Below the pieces are notes generated by a model. It did not search any database and was not told the origin of the DNA. It saw nothing but the letters and a program-made list of their open reading frames with translations. A stretch of 64,000 nucleotides of DNA from contig JAFCIZ010000001.1 in the NCBI GenBank assembly GCA_017871115.1, positions 2,523,501-2,587,500 on the forward strand. Direction: 5' to 3'. Source of the DNA: Cunninghamella blakesleeana (lineage: Eukaryota > Mucoromycota > Mucoromycetes > Mucorales > Cunninghamellaceae). Position numbers and translations under genes: made by a program. Below are positions 35,208 to 47,500 of this stretch, one piece after another. Each line of letters opens with the position of its first letter. Position 1 is the first letter of the stretch.

Positions 35208-35363
35208 ATAACTTCAGCTTACTTCATGATACTTGATAGGAAACAAACAGAAACGTCTATTGTTTTCTCTAAGGATTTCTTCTTCCTCTTCAGCTTCACG
35301 AATTACACGTTTATGATCAACGAAAGGATCAGTAACTTGTTGAGTAGATTTAGTAACGGACAT
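34068..35363 (-). CDS. RNR2: Ribonucleotide reductase small subunit (class Ia, R2)
   Basis: Three exons on the minus strand, 35363-35223, 35096-34763 and 34639-34068, give 348 residues. Hallmarks: [19 protein letters not shown] near the N-terminus, [10 protein letters not shown] (iron-ligand Asp), [18 protein letters not shown] (iron-ligand Glu and His, with the radical-bearing Tyr in the YSLL block), [12 protein letters not shown] (iron-ligand Glu), DEGLHTDFA (iron-ligand Glu and His), and the C-terminal FTLDADF tail that docks on the large subunit R1. The protein holds the di-iron tyrosyl radical needed to make dNTPs. It is slightly short for fungi because the disordered N-terminus is only about 30 residues. 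All metal and radical positions look intact, unlike the Rnr4-type paralogue. Divergent from the SFH5-like gene. Confidence 0.96.
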
Positions 35364-35635
35364 GGTTTAATTGAATGTGGTTTTTATAATTAAATATAAT
35401 TAAAAGAAAGAAAGAGGATAAAAAATAAAAAATAAAACCTCTCTTTTATAATTTTGCCTGTGACTCTAAATTAAAAAAAAAAAAAGAGCGATTTTTTTTT
35501 CGCGTTCGCCGCGAATTTAAAAAAACAATTTTATTGGACTCTGGGATTAAAAAAATTAAAGGAGAAATAATAGATTAAGCTTTTTTTGTCTCTCTCTCTC
35601 TCATTTTTTTAAGTAACTAAAAAACTGACAAAGAT

Positions 35636-36872
35636 ATGACAAATCAATTCGTATTAAAATTTAAGCCAGAAGAAACAGACGGCGTTAAAAAACTAAAAGA
35701 AGACTTGCCAAATATACTTCAAGAAGCCTTTGCATCTCAAGAAATTTATACTTTATGGGGAATTCCTTTAGATAAAGAATCTACTGATGAACGTTTGGAT
35801 GTACTTTTAGTTAAATTTCTTAGGGCTAGGTATATTTATATATACTTTTTAAAGATGTTAATATATGATCTTTCTCACTTATACATGTATTTATATATAT
35901 ATATATATATGTTTATAATTTAGGGAGCTATCATTTGATGAAGCCCGCAAAATGCTTATCAAAAGTTTAAAATGGAGAAAAGAGTTTAAGGCAGATGATA
36001 TATTGGACGAATCATTTGACGAAGAACTTTTTGGACCTGTTGGTTATATACACGGTGAAGATAAATTGGGTAGACCTGTCTGCTATAATTTTTATGGTGA
36101 TTTGGATCAGGACAAAGTGTTTGCTGATGTTCAAAGGTAAATATATGAAGAAAAATAATAACAATTAGGAGTAGAGATATACTTACATAAATGATGTGAT
36201 AAAAAACAGGAAAATGGAATACAGAAAATATAGAGTGGTACGAAATTGATCTCATGATTAATTTTGATAATTTTATCTGATCTTTTTATTGTTTTTTTTT
36301 ATTGTTAATATTTTTATGGTTTCAGATTTATACGTTGGAGAATACAATTAATGGAAAAATGTGTCAAATTGGTGGATTTTACTAATGTTGATTCAATGAT
36401 TCAAGTTCATGATTATCGTAATGCATCTATGTTAGGAAGAACAACAAATGCAAAAGCTAGCACTAAAGAATTAATTCAGCTTATGCAAGATAATTATCCA
36501 GAACTTTTAGCTATAAAGTTCTTTGTGAATGTACCAAAATGGGGATCAATGATATTTAGTTTAATTAAACCTTTATTACCTGAAGCTACTGTTAAAAAAT
36601 TTGTCGTATGTTCAAAGTAAGTTAAAAGAAATTAAATAAAGGTAAATGTGAAGATACAACAATTCATTTGCTCATTTTAATTATTTTCTTATTATAGTAA
36701 TGACCTTTTAAATACATTGGAAAAATCAATCAATTTTGACCAGCTACCTGATGCATATACTGGTAATAAATTCAAAGCTGGGAGTGTTACTGCAGCAATT
36801 AAAGCAGCCCAACAAGATAAGAAAAAAGCTGAATCTGAATCCTTGGAAAATTCTACTACTAAGTCAACATAA
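35636..36872 (+). CDS. SFH5: SEC14-like phosphatidylinositol transfer protein (SFH5-type)
   Basis: Four exons, 35636-35829, 35924-36136, 36326-36616 and 36698-36872, give 290 residues. The N-terminal CRAL-TRIO-N helices (RLDVLLVKFLRARELSFDEARKML) lead into the CRAL-TRIO lipid-binding domain: GRPVCYNFYGDLD, then RWRIQLMEKCVKLVDFTNVDS, QVHDYRNASML, and DNYPELLAIKFFVNVPKWGSM. The order and the 'QVHDY..ASM' block resemble fungal Sfh5, a non-classical Sec14 homologue. Such proteins exchange phosphatidylinositol (or other ligands) between membranes and are cytosolic or peripheral at the ER. The C-terminus is Lys/Ser-rich. Another Sec14 homologue is the alternative assignment. Confidence 0.85.
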
Positions 36873-37162
36873 TCCGGAGCTAATCTTTTATAGAAATTAT
36901 CTTGGGTCTAGGCTCTACGTTTAAAATAATCTTAATTTACCCATTCTGTACTATTAATATTCTATATTATTTCATATTCTTACATTAATACTAAACAAAA
37001 AAAAAAAAAGAAAAAAGATTCTATAAATACAATCCGATTTTTATATGACCGCTCAAATGAAAAAGAACCCTTGATTAAAGTTTTAAATATATTTATATAT
37101 ATTACTGTGAATTTTTTTAAGTGGAACTTTTTTTTCTCTTTCTGTATCTTTTTATTTTTTGA

Positions 37163-37982
37163 ATGTTAGAATCAGTTGATATAGTATGCAATAATGTTGA
37201 TTTACTAAAAGGTTAGATAAAACAAATATGTGCATGCGTATATAATACAATTATATATATTTAAATCACACTAATATATATGTATATATATAGATTTTAT
37301 GATCATTACTTTGAAAAAGATAATTCCAATATCGGAAGAATTAAGGTACCATGATAAAAAAGATAGCCTACCTAAATTAGAACAGTTTGTTGATGATTTT
37401 TTTAAACAATGTCATAAAACTGTATCAACATCAGTAATCGTATTTGCATTAATTTATTTAAAACGCTTGCAAAATTATATTCCAATGAATTCTTTGGGTG
37501 AACTTGAGACACCTTATCGATTGTTTATTACATCCATATTAATCAGTTCAAAATATTTATGTGAAGTCGGCACCGGTTTAACAAGTAAAAAAGTATCAAA
37601 ATATATATCATTTATTTTTAGTTATCGAGAGATCAATCAAATGGAAAGAAGTTTTTTAGGATTAATCAAATATGATTTATGGATATCAAAAAAATATTTG
37701 CAAGATTTTATTAGTAAATATGGATTGAAATTACAATTACAATTAAATAATATTATTTTATATGAAGATCCTCCATTTATACCTCAAAATAATAGTAATA
37801 ATCACCAGTCATCACCAACTCAAAAGGCAAACTTACATAAACAGTTATATCAAAAAAAAAATCCATATTTAGAATTAACGCCACCCTTTTTATCATCTTC
37901 ACCAGCATGTTCACCTTCATTACGTACTTTTAAATTATTAAAAAAATCTAATAAAATAAACACATCCTATTTTAAACATTAA
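37163..37982 (+). CDS. PCL/PHO80-type cyclin
   Basis: The main exon (37294-37982) contains a cyclin box at about residues 45-160: LEQFVDDFFKQCHKT, then SVIVFALIYLKRLQ, TPYRLFITSILISSKYL, and NQMERSFLGLIKYDLWI. This is the pattern of Pho85-partner cyclins that direct a CDK to cell-cycle or nutrient-response substrates. I propose a 49-nt first exon (37163-37211) that keeps frame through a GTTAGA..TATAG intron and adds 16 residues, giving 245 in total. The conservative alternative is a start at 37299. The C-terminal 80 residues are Asn/Ser/Pro-rich and disordered. Which Pcl subfamily it belongs to cannot be decided here. Confidence 0.75.
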
Positions 37983-38396
37983 TATATTTATAAATTGATT
38001 TGTATAAAAAAATCATTAAAAATATGTACTGTACTTGAAGTACTTGTTTTCATTTATTTTATTTTTGCTTACCAACTTCGTTTATAATTTCAATGAAGAT
38101 GACATAAACTGAAACAATCATTTATAAAGGTTAAATAATCGTAAGTTTTAATTTTGTTAACAAAAAAAAAAAAAAATTAATGAAGCTATTCAATAGGTAA
38201 ACATATTTGCTATTAATGATGGTTTAAAAATAAATATCGGTTCCAGTTTATTTTCAAGAATCTGCAGTAATTCAAAATAATAATGGCGAGGGTGATGGAA
38301 AATATACATGGATATATATTTATTACTGTTATTTTTAAAAACTATCTATTTTAATTCATGCATTGTATCAGTTGTTAATAAAGGTATATATTAGAT
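37983..38396. other. Spacer after the cyclin gene
   Basis: A+T-rich with no supported frame; it lies between the cyclin stop and the C-terminal end of the aldo/keto reductase relic. Nothing else recognised. Confidence 0.45.
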
Positions 38397-39115
38397 GGAT
38401 TTAACATTTTTCTCTATTTGAGACGGTAGAGACCCACCTGTAATAATACTGGGTATATGGTTACTTTTTAAACACCATGCGATTACCAATTGTGAAGGGG
38501 TTATTTTAAAGTGTTTAGTTACTTTTTATTTTAAAAAAAGAAATTAAAAAGAAATATTATCAGTTTACATATATGTATATATTATCATCGGTATGATCAC
38601 TATTATTATTTACCGCTAAGGATTCGCTTTTCCATTTTATCATGTCTTTACGAAATTACTTAAACTATTCATGCTTAAACGATCTTGTATTGCAAGACCT
38701 ATATTATTTGGTGTATTCCTATCCATGCATTACCAGTTAACTTACCATAGTTGTAATAAACCAATAAAAAAATATATTAATGTATAGTTTATCTGTATGA
38801 GTATTTTTTGTTAGTAACTCTCTATTTTTTATTTTTTTATTTTAAACTTTCGCTTCATAATGAACTCCGGTCTATAATGGCCAATTGATAATTTTTAATA
38901 AAGCGTCAATTTTTTTTTCTATTCTTTCTCGACGAAACAAGTTGTGTTGATACTTCCGATTAAAATAAGTTGAAAGGATAGATAAATTAATATGGTAAAT
39001 AGATTAATTACGTACATTATTATTACCATTAAATATAAAATAAAAAACTTATTTTAACTACTGGTCTTGTTACATCTGATTTTTTGGGAATGTCTATAGC
39101 TTCAATAGCCATGCT
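38397..39115 (-). pseudogene. Decayed aldo/keto reductase (Kv-beta/YakC-like) pseudogene
   Basis: Read on the minus strand, scattered blocks match the C-terminal half of an aldo/keto reductase in correct order. 39115-39060 gives an MAIEAIDIPKK..RPVV-type block. About 38960-38870 gives a QHNLFRRERIEKKIDALL block corresponding to the family's QYNxFxRERxE region. About 38755-38600 has a YGKLTG block (family G.LTGKY), then degraded sequence. 38522-38397 gives KITPSQLVIAWCLK and PSIITGGSLPSQIEKNV, the family's QLALAWCL and VITG sequences. Stops and frame changes interrupt it (for example the TAG after the INWPL stretch), and no N-terminal barrel half with the catalytic Tyr is visible. It is therefore a relic, not an active NADPH-dependent oxidoreductase gene. 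A heavily intron-split gene is less likely. Confidence 0.7.
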
Positions 39116-40124
39116 ACCTTTTGAATTTATATATATATATTAAGCATAATTTTGACATAAATAAAAGAATAATAAACTATAATAAGAAAGAGACGTTAAA
39201 CTGGTTATTATATATGTTAAAATATATACAAAGATCATGAAGATTTCTGATTTCATTTAGCAAGTTAATATTTTAATTATTTTTACAGATCATAAAGCAA
39301 ATGTTTTGAAATTTTAGCAGATTAATAACACAAGCTATACTTCATATAAAGACTAATTTTCATGAATGATTTTGAGTTTCAAAGATTTATTCAGAAGTTG
39401 TAATTTAAGCTAAACATTAATTTGTATTGAAAAATAAGAATTTTGTACTCACAAAAGTAATTATTTATGTATAGTTTAAGATCAAGAATTATCCAGTTAT
39501 AACTTTAAGCCATTTGGTCTATTATCTATAGTAATAGGTAAATAATTAGCTTGGGTATGAACTTTTAAGGTGTCTATGAATATATGCCGTTTTTTTTTTT
39601 TTAAAAAAAATGAATATAAAGATCCGAAAAAAAGTAAAAAAATAATTGTTTTTTTAAGAATGGTAGAGAAAAGATAAAAACTGATTGGTTTGTTTTTCAA
39701 ACTATTTTTTTAAGCACTTTTTATCTGGTGAAGGTTATATATAAAGGGGTAGGGGTGAAAAAAAGAATACCCTCTCTCAAGTATATGGTTTTGACCTAAA
39801 CCTATTTCTCTTTTCGTCAGTTTTTTTTTAAAATTTTTTAAGATTCTTTATATTTCTTAAAAATGGATGAAGTCATTGTTTTTATTGATAAAATAACATA
39901 AAGTATGAAAGAATTAAATGTATATTGATAAATAGAAAAAAATAATAATGAATAAAAGAATATAAATTACTAAAATAAATAAAAAATTTATTTATTTTAA
40001 AATTTAAATCTTATGTTTAAAAAAAAAATAAATGTATTGAAAGAATTAATATCATTATAATAGCATAAGATATTTTTGTAAATGTGATTAAAAAAAAGAA
40101 AAAAAAATGATATTGTGCTATTAT
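39116..40124. other. Spacer between pseudogene and ubiquitin-conjugating enzyme
   Basis: No supported gene. It holds a T13A8 tract (39590-39610) and a strong TATATATAAAGGGG sequence at about 39737-39750. The G-rich block that follows the latter can pair weakly with AATACCCTCT. An A-rich stretch runs at 39880-40110. The TATA-like sequence does not lead to a recognisable frame. Confidence 0.45.
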
Positions 40125-41151
<1,027 letters not shown>

Positions 41152-41501
41152 ATAAATATTAATAAAGTATTAAAATATATAAAGTACGTATTATTTTTCT
41201 TTCAATAAGGACTATGAAAAATATATATATAAAACGAAAGCGAATTATTTTTTTAAATGTGATCTTTACTTTTTATTTAATTGTTTTTTAAAATAAAAAA
41301 TAGAGAGGTAAAGAAAAGAAAAGAAAAAAAAAGAGCGGTGATTCAATTTTATTAAAAAATATTTATATTTTTTTCCTCCAATTTTTTTACCTTCCTTTTT
41401 CTTTCTCTCTTCAATTTCTTTTTTTTTTTTTACTCAGTTTATATTTAATTAGTCGATAGCCTGATAATTTTTATTAAGTCGATTTAATAAATTAAATTGT
41501 T
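41152..41501. promoter_or_regulatory. Divergent spacer between E2 and TAF2 genes
   Basis: About 350 bp between head-to-head genes. The E2 side is purine-rich and the TAF2 side (about 41370-41440) is a pyrimidine-rich tract like those before other genes in this window. Promoter role inferred from layout. Confidence 0.4.
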
Positions 41502-44500
41502 ATGCAAAGGGAACCTACCAAAAAAAGCTTTACATTATAAGTATCTAATCGATAAATCATATCAATAGCATTTAGATTTTTTAAAAGAAAATAAAACTTA
41601 TCTGGATCTTTTTTTCTTTCTTTTCTTTACAAGTCATGAACGGTTTGTTCTCGATGTTGATCCTTGCAGACGCTTTATTGATGTAATAATTGCTATATAT
41701 ATTTCAGTAGTAATTTAAATGTCACTAATTATCATATGTAATTTATTTAATAGGGATCTGCAGAATTAACAATACAACCTTTGGAACAATTATCAAGTCT
41801 ACGTATTAATTCTAGATATTGCCGTAAGTGATCATACTTTATCATTGTTATTAAATAAATCATACTTACAATAGTTATAATTACGCCGTATATATACTAT
41901 TAGATATAACAAAAATACTAGTTGATGGAATTAGCGTCGAAGTTGATTTATCTGATCCTATTTCTGAACTTACACTTGGTACTAACACCAATATAACACA
42001 TCATCAAGTGTATAAGAGTAAATATCTTGCAGCTTTACGCGATGCCGATGAAGGTGAACTATATATCAATATACCGCAACAATGTATTAAACAGGTATTC
42101 AATGATATATCAATGATAAATGTTTTATATGCATTATTAATAAGGCTCGATATGCTAACAGTAATTATTTTAACAAATATAGTTAACTGAATCAGAAGCT
42201 CAATTAATCAGCAATCAGGTTTATTTACAAAGTCATACAGGTATTATTATAAACATAAATAGATATGACTCAAATAAGGGAATACATCAAGAGATTAATA
42301 TATTATTATCATGATTGTTATTATTACTGTTAGATCTTAATGATGATACCAATGACAAATCTATATCAGCAAATCAAACACCGGTAGCTTCTTATGCACC
42401 TATCACTATAAGAGTTGATTTTAAACTGGAAGACCCAAGAGCTGGTATTGTTTTTGTAGAGCCCGATGATGATGTTGCGCCATATGTAAGAAGAAAAATT
42501 ATGACCTATCAAAACAAAAAAAAAAAAAAAAAGGAGATGATGTGATACTGATATATATGTACATATACTTGGATATGTATATGAATTTTTATAGAGATCA
42601 CATCATCTTTATACTGTTAATCAACCATTACCTGGTGCTACACGTGCTTGGCTACCTTGCATTGATCGTATTGGTGAAAGATGTACCTGGGATATGGAGT
42701 TTGTTGTTCCACGGCGTATGGGTGTAAATAATATGGAAATAGATACTGATGCAACATATGATGAAGATGCTACTGTGGTAGTATGTAGTGGTGAAATGGT
42801 TGAACAAGTAAGTATTTTAATAATACTAATAATAATAATGTATATATATATGTATACAAATAAAAGTTTTGAAATTTAACTAATAAATATACTAATAATC
42901 AAACCGATATTTAAATTCAGGTAATACATCCTAAAGACCCATCTAAAAAAATTGTACATTATAATTTATCAGTACCGACTTCAGCACCTTTTATTGGGTT
43001 TGCTATTGGACCTTTTGAAATGATTAAATTATCACCATCTCAGTTACAAGAAGAAGTACTTAATGCTGCAGAGTTGGATGAAAATCAACAGCAAAGTCTA
43101 ATGGCTGAAATTAATATGATGTCAAATATCTTTGCTTTTGCACTTCCTGGTTTTAAAGAAGAATTAAATAATAGCTGTACTTTTTTGATGCATGTAAGTT
43201 TAATAATTATTGATACAAATAAATAAATAACGTGTATAAAAGAATATACATGTTTATATATTTACGGTGTCAAACTTTTTTCTTTTCACTATAAATAGGC
43301 TATGCATTTTTACGCACAAGAATATGGTTCATACCCTTTTTCTGACTTCAAATTAGTTTTTGTGGATGATGCTTGGTCTGATACAGCATCTAGTGCTTCA
43401 TTAGCAATTTGCAAGTATGTTTATTTTCCATCAATCGTATTATATTATGTATATACCTATATACCTATATACTAACTCCTATTTTTATTTTTATATTCAT
43501 ACTAGTTCACGTTTACTTCATGATTCATCAATTATTGATCAAACATATATTACAAGACAAGCTCTAAGTTTAACCTTAGCCCGTCAATGGTTTGGTGTAC
43601 ATATTATTCAAAAAACATGGATGGATACTTGGCTTATTGTTGGTCTTGCAAATTTAATGGGATCATTATTTATAAAACGTCATCTTGGGAATAACGAATA
43701 CCGATTAAGACTAAAAAAGGTAAAACATTGAAATGTATTTGACAATTTATCAATCGTTTTTTTATTTGGTTATTTGATTATTAAATTTTCTTCTCCTCTT
43801 TTACTTTTTTGTTTTCTAATAGGATATGGAATTATGTTGTTCATTAGATGTTAATCGTGCACCACTATATAATCCAGCTCTACCTTCGCCATTAGACCCA
43901 GATGATCTCAGTTTTTTAGAACTCAAGGCACCGCTTGTTTTATATATATTAGATAGAAGAATGTGCAAAATGGGAGCAACTCTAGGCTTATCTCGCGTTA
44001 TACCCAAGATTTTAGTCTCAGCGATGAGCGGTGAATTATCCCAGAATGCTATTAGTACTCATTATTTTATGAGGCTATGTAGGAAGATTAGTGGATTTGA
44101 TACAAAAACATTTGCAGATCAATGGATTTATAAAAGTGGATGCCCTAAATTTTCATTCTCTTTTCATTTTAATCGTAAAAAGATGGTTGTGGAATTATTT
44201 ATGAAACAAGAAAATACAAATTCTTTTATATCTAATAACCAGCCTGGGGACAATACTTCTTTTAATGATGGCGGTGTATTAAATTATCAAGAATTTATGA
44301 CTCCATTATTTACTGGTAATCTTACTGTACGTATTCATGAAGCAGATGGAACACCATATGAACACATTTTAGATATTCAATCGGCTGAACATAAATTTGA
44401 AGTACAATTTAACACAAAGTACAAACGTATTCGTCGTAACACAAAAAGATTCCGTGCAAAACAAGCGGCAGCAGCAGCGGCAGTGGCAGAAGAGGAACAT

Positions 44501-47500
44501 GAAAATGAAGAAGGTGGAGAACCGGGTACAACTAGTATGTTAGGAATTATACCAAGTTTGGGTTTAGGTATGCCAGTATTTGAAGACCAAGAAAAAAAGA
44601 GTGAATGGCAAGTTTATGAATGGGGTCAAGGTGAAGAGGATACTAGTGGTGCTGCAAGTGCTATGTTTGATTGGATTCGTTTAGATGCTGAATTTGAATG
44701 GCTTACAACTTTTAATTTTCAACAGCCTGATTATATGTGGGCCGCACAACTTACTAAAGATCGTGATGTAGTTGCTCAGCATGAGGTAACTGATATATAT
44801 ATATATATATATATACATTATTTATATTTATAAGGATAGTATTTTAATATATAGCTATTTTCGAAATAGGCTATATGCGCACTACAACATATGCCATCAT
44901 TGCAAACATCTACTAGTTTATTACGTGCCTTACTTGATTCAAAATGTTTTTATAAGATTAGAATGGAATCTGCATATGCATTAGCGTCGGTAAATTGATA
45001 TACAGCCTGTTATAATAACACCTGATATTTTTTTTTCTTTTTTCTTTTTTCTTTTACAGTATCAAGACACTAATTTAACTGTCAATATTATTATTTTTAT
45101 TATCTTAATTTTTATCTGGCTGTTTTTAGTGCGCAAACCCTAACTTAAACTGGGTTGGTCTTTTACAACTTGGAAAAATGTTTAATCAACGTTACTGTTT
45201 TCCTACTACTTCCTTGCATGAAATGGATGTGGATGAAGATATACCTTTAAACTTAGCAATACCAAAACCAAATAATTTTAGTAATATTCCTGATTATTTT
45301 ATTCAAAAAGCAGTAATAATTGCCTTCTCACAAATTCGCGATGCAAATGGTTTGGCACCTATTAAAATACGTCAATTTTTATTAGATTTACTAAAATATA
45401 ACGATAACATTGGAAATGAAGTAAGTATTTTTATTTTTATTTTATTAAATACGCATTATAATGAATATATTTATAAATTAGTATATAACTATTATTTATT
45501 CTTTTGTTTTTTTAGTTTTCAGATTGTTATTATATCGCTACAATGATATCTGCTCTTGGTGATTCACTAATACCTTCTAATAATCCAGATGCTCTTGAGC
45601 ATGAAACCTCTGAAGGAAAATCTTTAGTGGACGCTGCTTTATCTGAAATAGAACGATTTCGTACATTGGATTATGTTATTCCAACTTATCATAATACTGT
45701 AACTGTTGCTTGTTTAAAGGTTAGCAATGAAATAGGAAAATTTAAATAATGAAGAAAATTAATAAGTTACAAACTTACTAATTACCAAATATTACAATCA
45801 TTTTATTATAGACAATTACTAAGTTGATGATAAATAACATAATGGAAGTGAATATTGCAATATTTTTACCTTATACCAGGTGAGTAATGCTAATCGTAAA
45901 AAACCAAAATTACATATATATATATATATATTTACCTAACTTAAACCTATTCTGCTTTCTATATATATATACTAGATATGGAAATTTTTTGGAAGTTCGA
46001 CTTACTGCTATTGATAGCTTATTCGTTCTCAGTGGTCTATTCAATAATGATCTTACAAAATACTTTTTAAGTGTAATTAAGGAAGATCCATGTGCCTATG
46101 TTTCACACTATGTTTCCAGGGCAATGCTTATATGGTTAGGTGTTGCTTTAAATGACGAATCAAATGTACCTCAATCTAAAATTGTCGAAGAATTTGCTGA
46201 AGAAGAAGGAAAAGTGATTATTGACGATGAAAAGAGAAGATTACAAAGAACTGTGCAGCAAGAATTCCAAAATAGTGTTGAAATTTTAAGAAAACGTTTT
46301 GAAAATAATGAAGAACTACAACAAAATTTGTGGGATCTATTAAAGTAAGTGTATCAAATAATATATGGAGATGTACATATGCACGATGAATGGATTGTGA
46401 TATAGAAGGTATTAATAATAAAATGATACTAATATCATAATTCTTTTTATTGTTATTATATATAATTTCAGTGCTCCTGAAAATATAACAATAGATCATT
46501 CCATTAGAAAATATCTACTTCAATTTTGTGAATATGTATATAAACCTATTGATGTTGGATTAAAAGTTACTATTCGTGTTCCTGCTCTACAGGTAATTTC
46601 TAATTATTTACTTATAGGAGTTTAATAGTCTATACATATTTATATTACTATATTAATTTTTAATTTATTCTTTTTTTGTATTTGGTTTTAGGCACAGGAT
46701 ATACCAGAAGATACATCGGAGCCAGCCACGCCAATACAACCTGTTATTAGATTCAGTAAACCTAAATTGCCGTCCAAAGAGAAAAAGGATATAGAAGGTA
46801 AATATTAATAATAATAAATATATAATAAATAATAAAAATAGTTTATTGATTTTTTTTTTTTTTTAAGGCGATCATTCAAAACAACCTTCTATCCGTTCAT
46901 TTGTGTCAGAAAATGTTAATATAGTAGATGAATCAGCTAATGACCAGTCTAGTCCATCATCAATTGTTTCTTCAAGACCATCTTCACCTACTTCTCCTCA
47001 TATTCAAAATGCTCCTGAAATGAAACTTACAACAACTGTTAAGCAGCCTAAACCATCAAAATCAAATATTCCAAAAGTCACAATTAAAAAATCATCCAAA
47101 GTACCTTCAAGTGAATCAAAGAAGATGCGACGAATTTGCAACAAATTACGAAAGCATCGTGCTGGGGCAGTTTTTCTTCAGCCTGTCAATGTGGAAGTAG
47201 ATGGAGCACCTGATTATTATGACGTTATTAAGAACCCAATGGATTTATCAAAAATTAAAGAAAAAATTGATTCAAAATCATACTCTTCTCTTGCTGAATT
47301 TGAAGATGACGTTAGATTAATGCTCAATAATTGCTATCAATATAATGGTCCCGGAAGTTATGCTTATAACCAAGGTCAGCTTTTAGAAGCTGTTCTGGAT
47401 AAAGAATTATCGAAGGGGCGTGAAGACGATGAAGGATTAAATATGACCATCGTGGAAAGCCGCGAACCTTCACCATCACCAATATCTATAACAGCAACAC

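Noticed and set aside
39497..39700. Minus-strand 67-codon frame near the aldo/keto reductase relic
   Set aside because: Low complexity (poly-Phe/Lys from a T13A8 tract) and no similarity to the reductase N-terminus.
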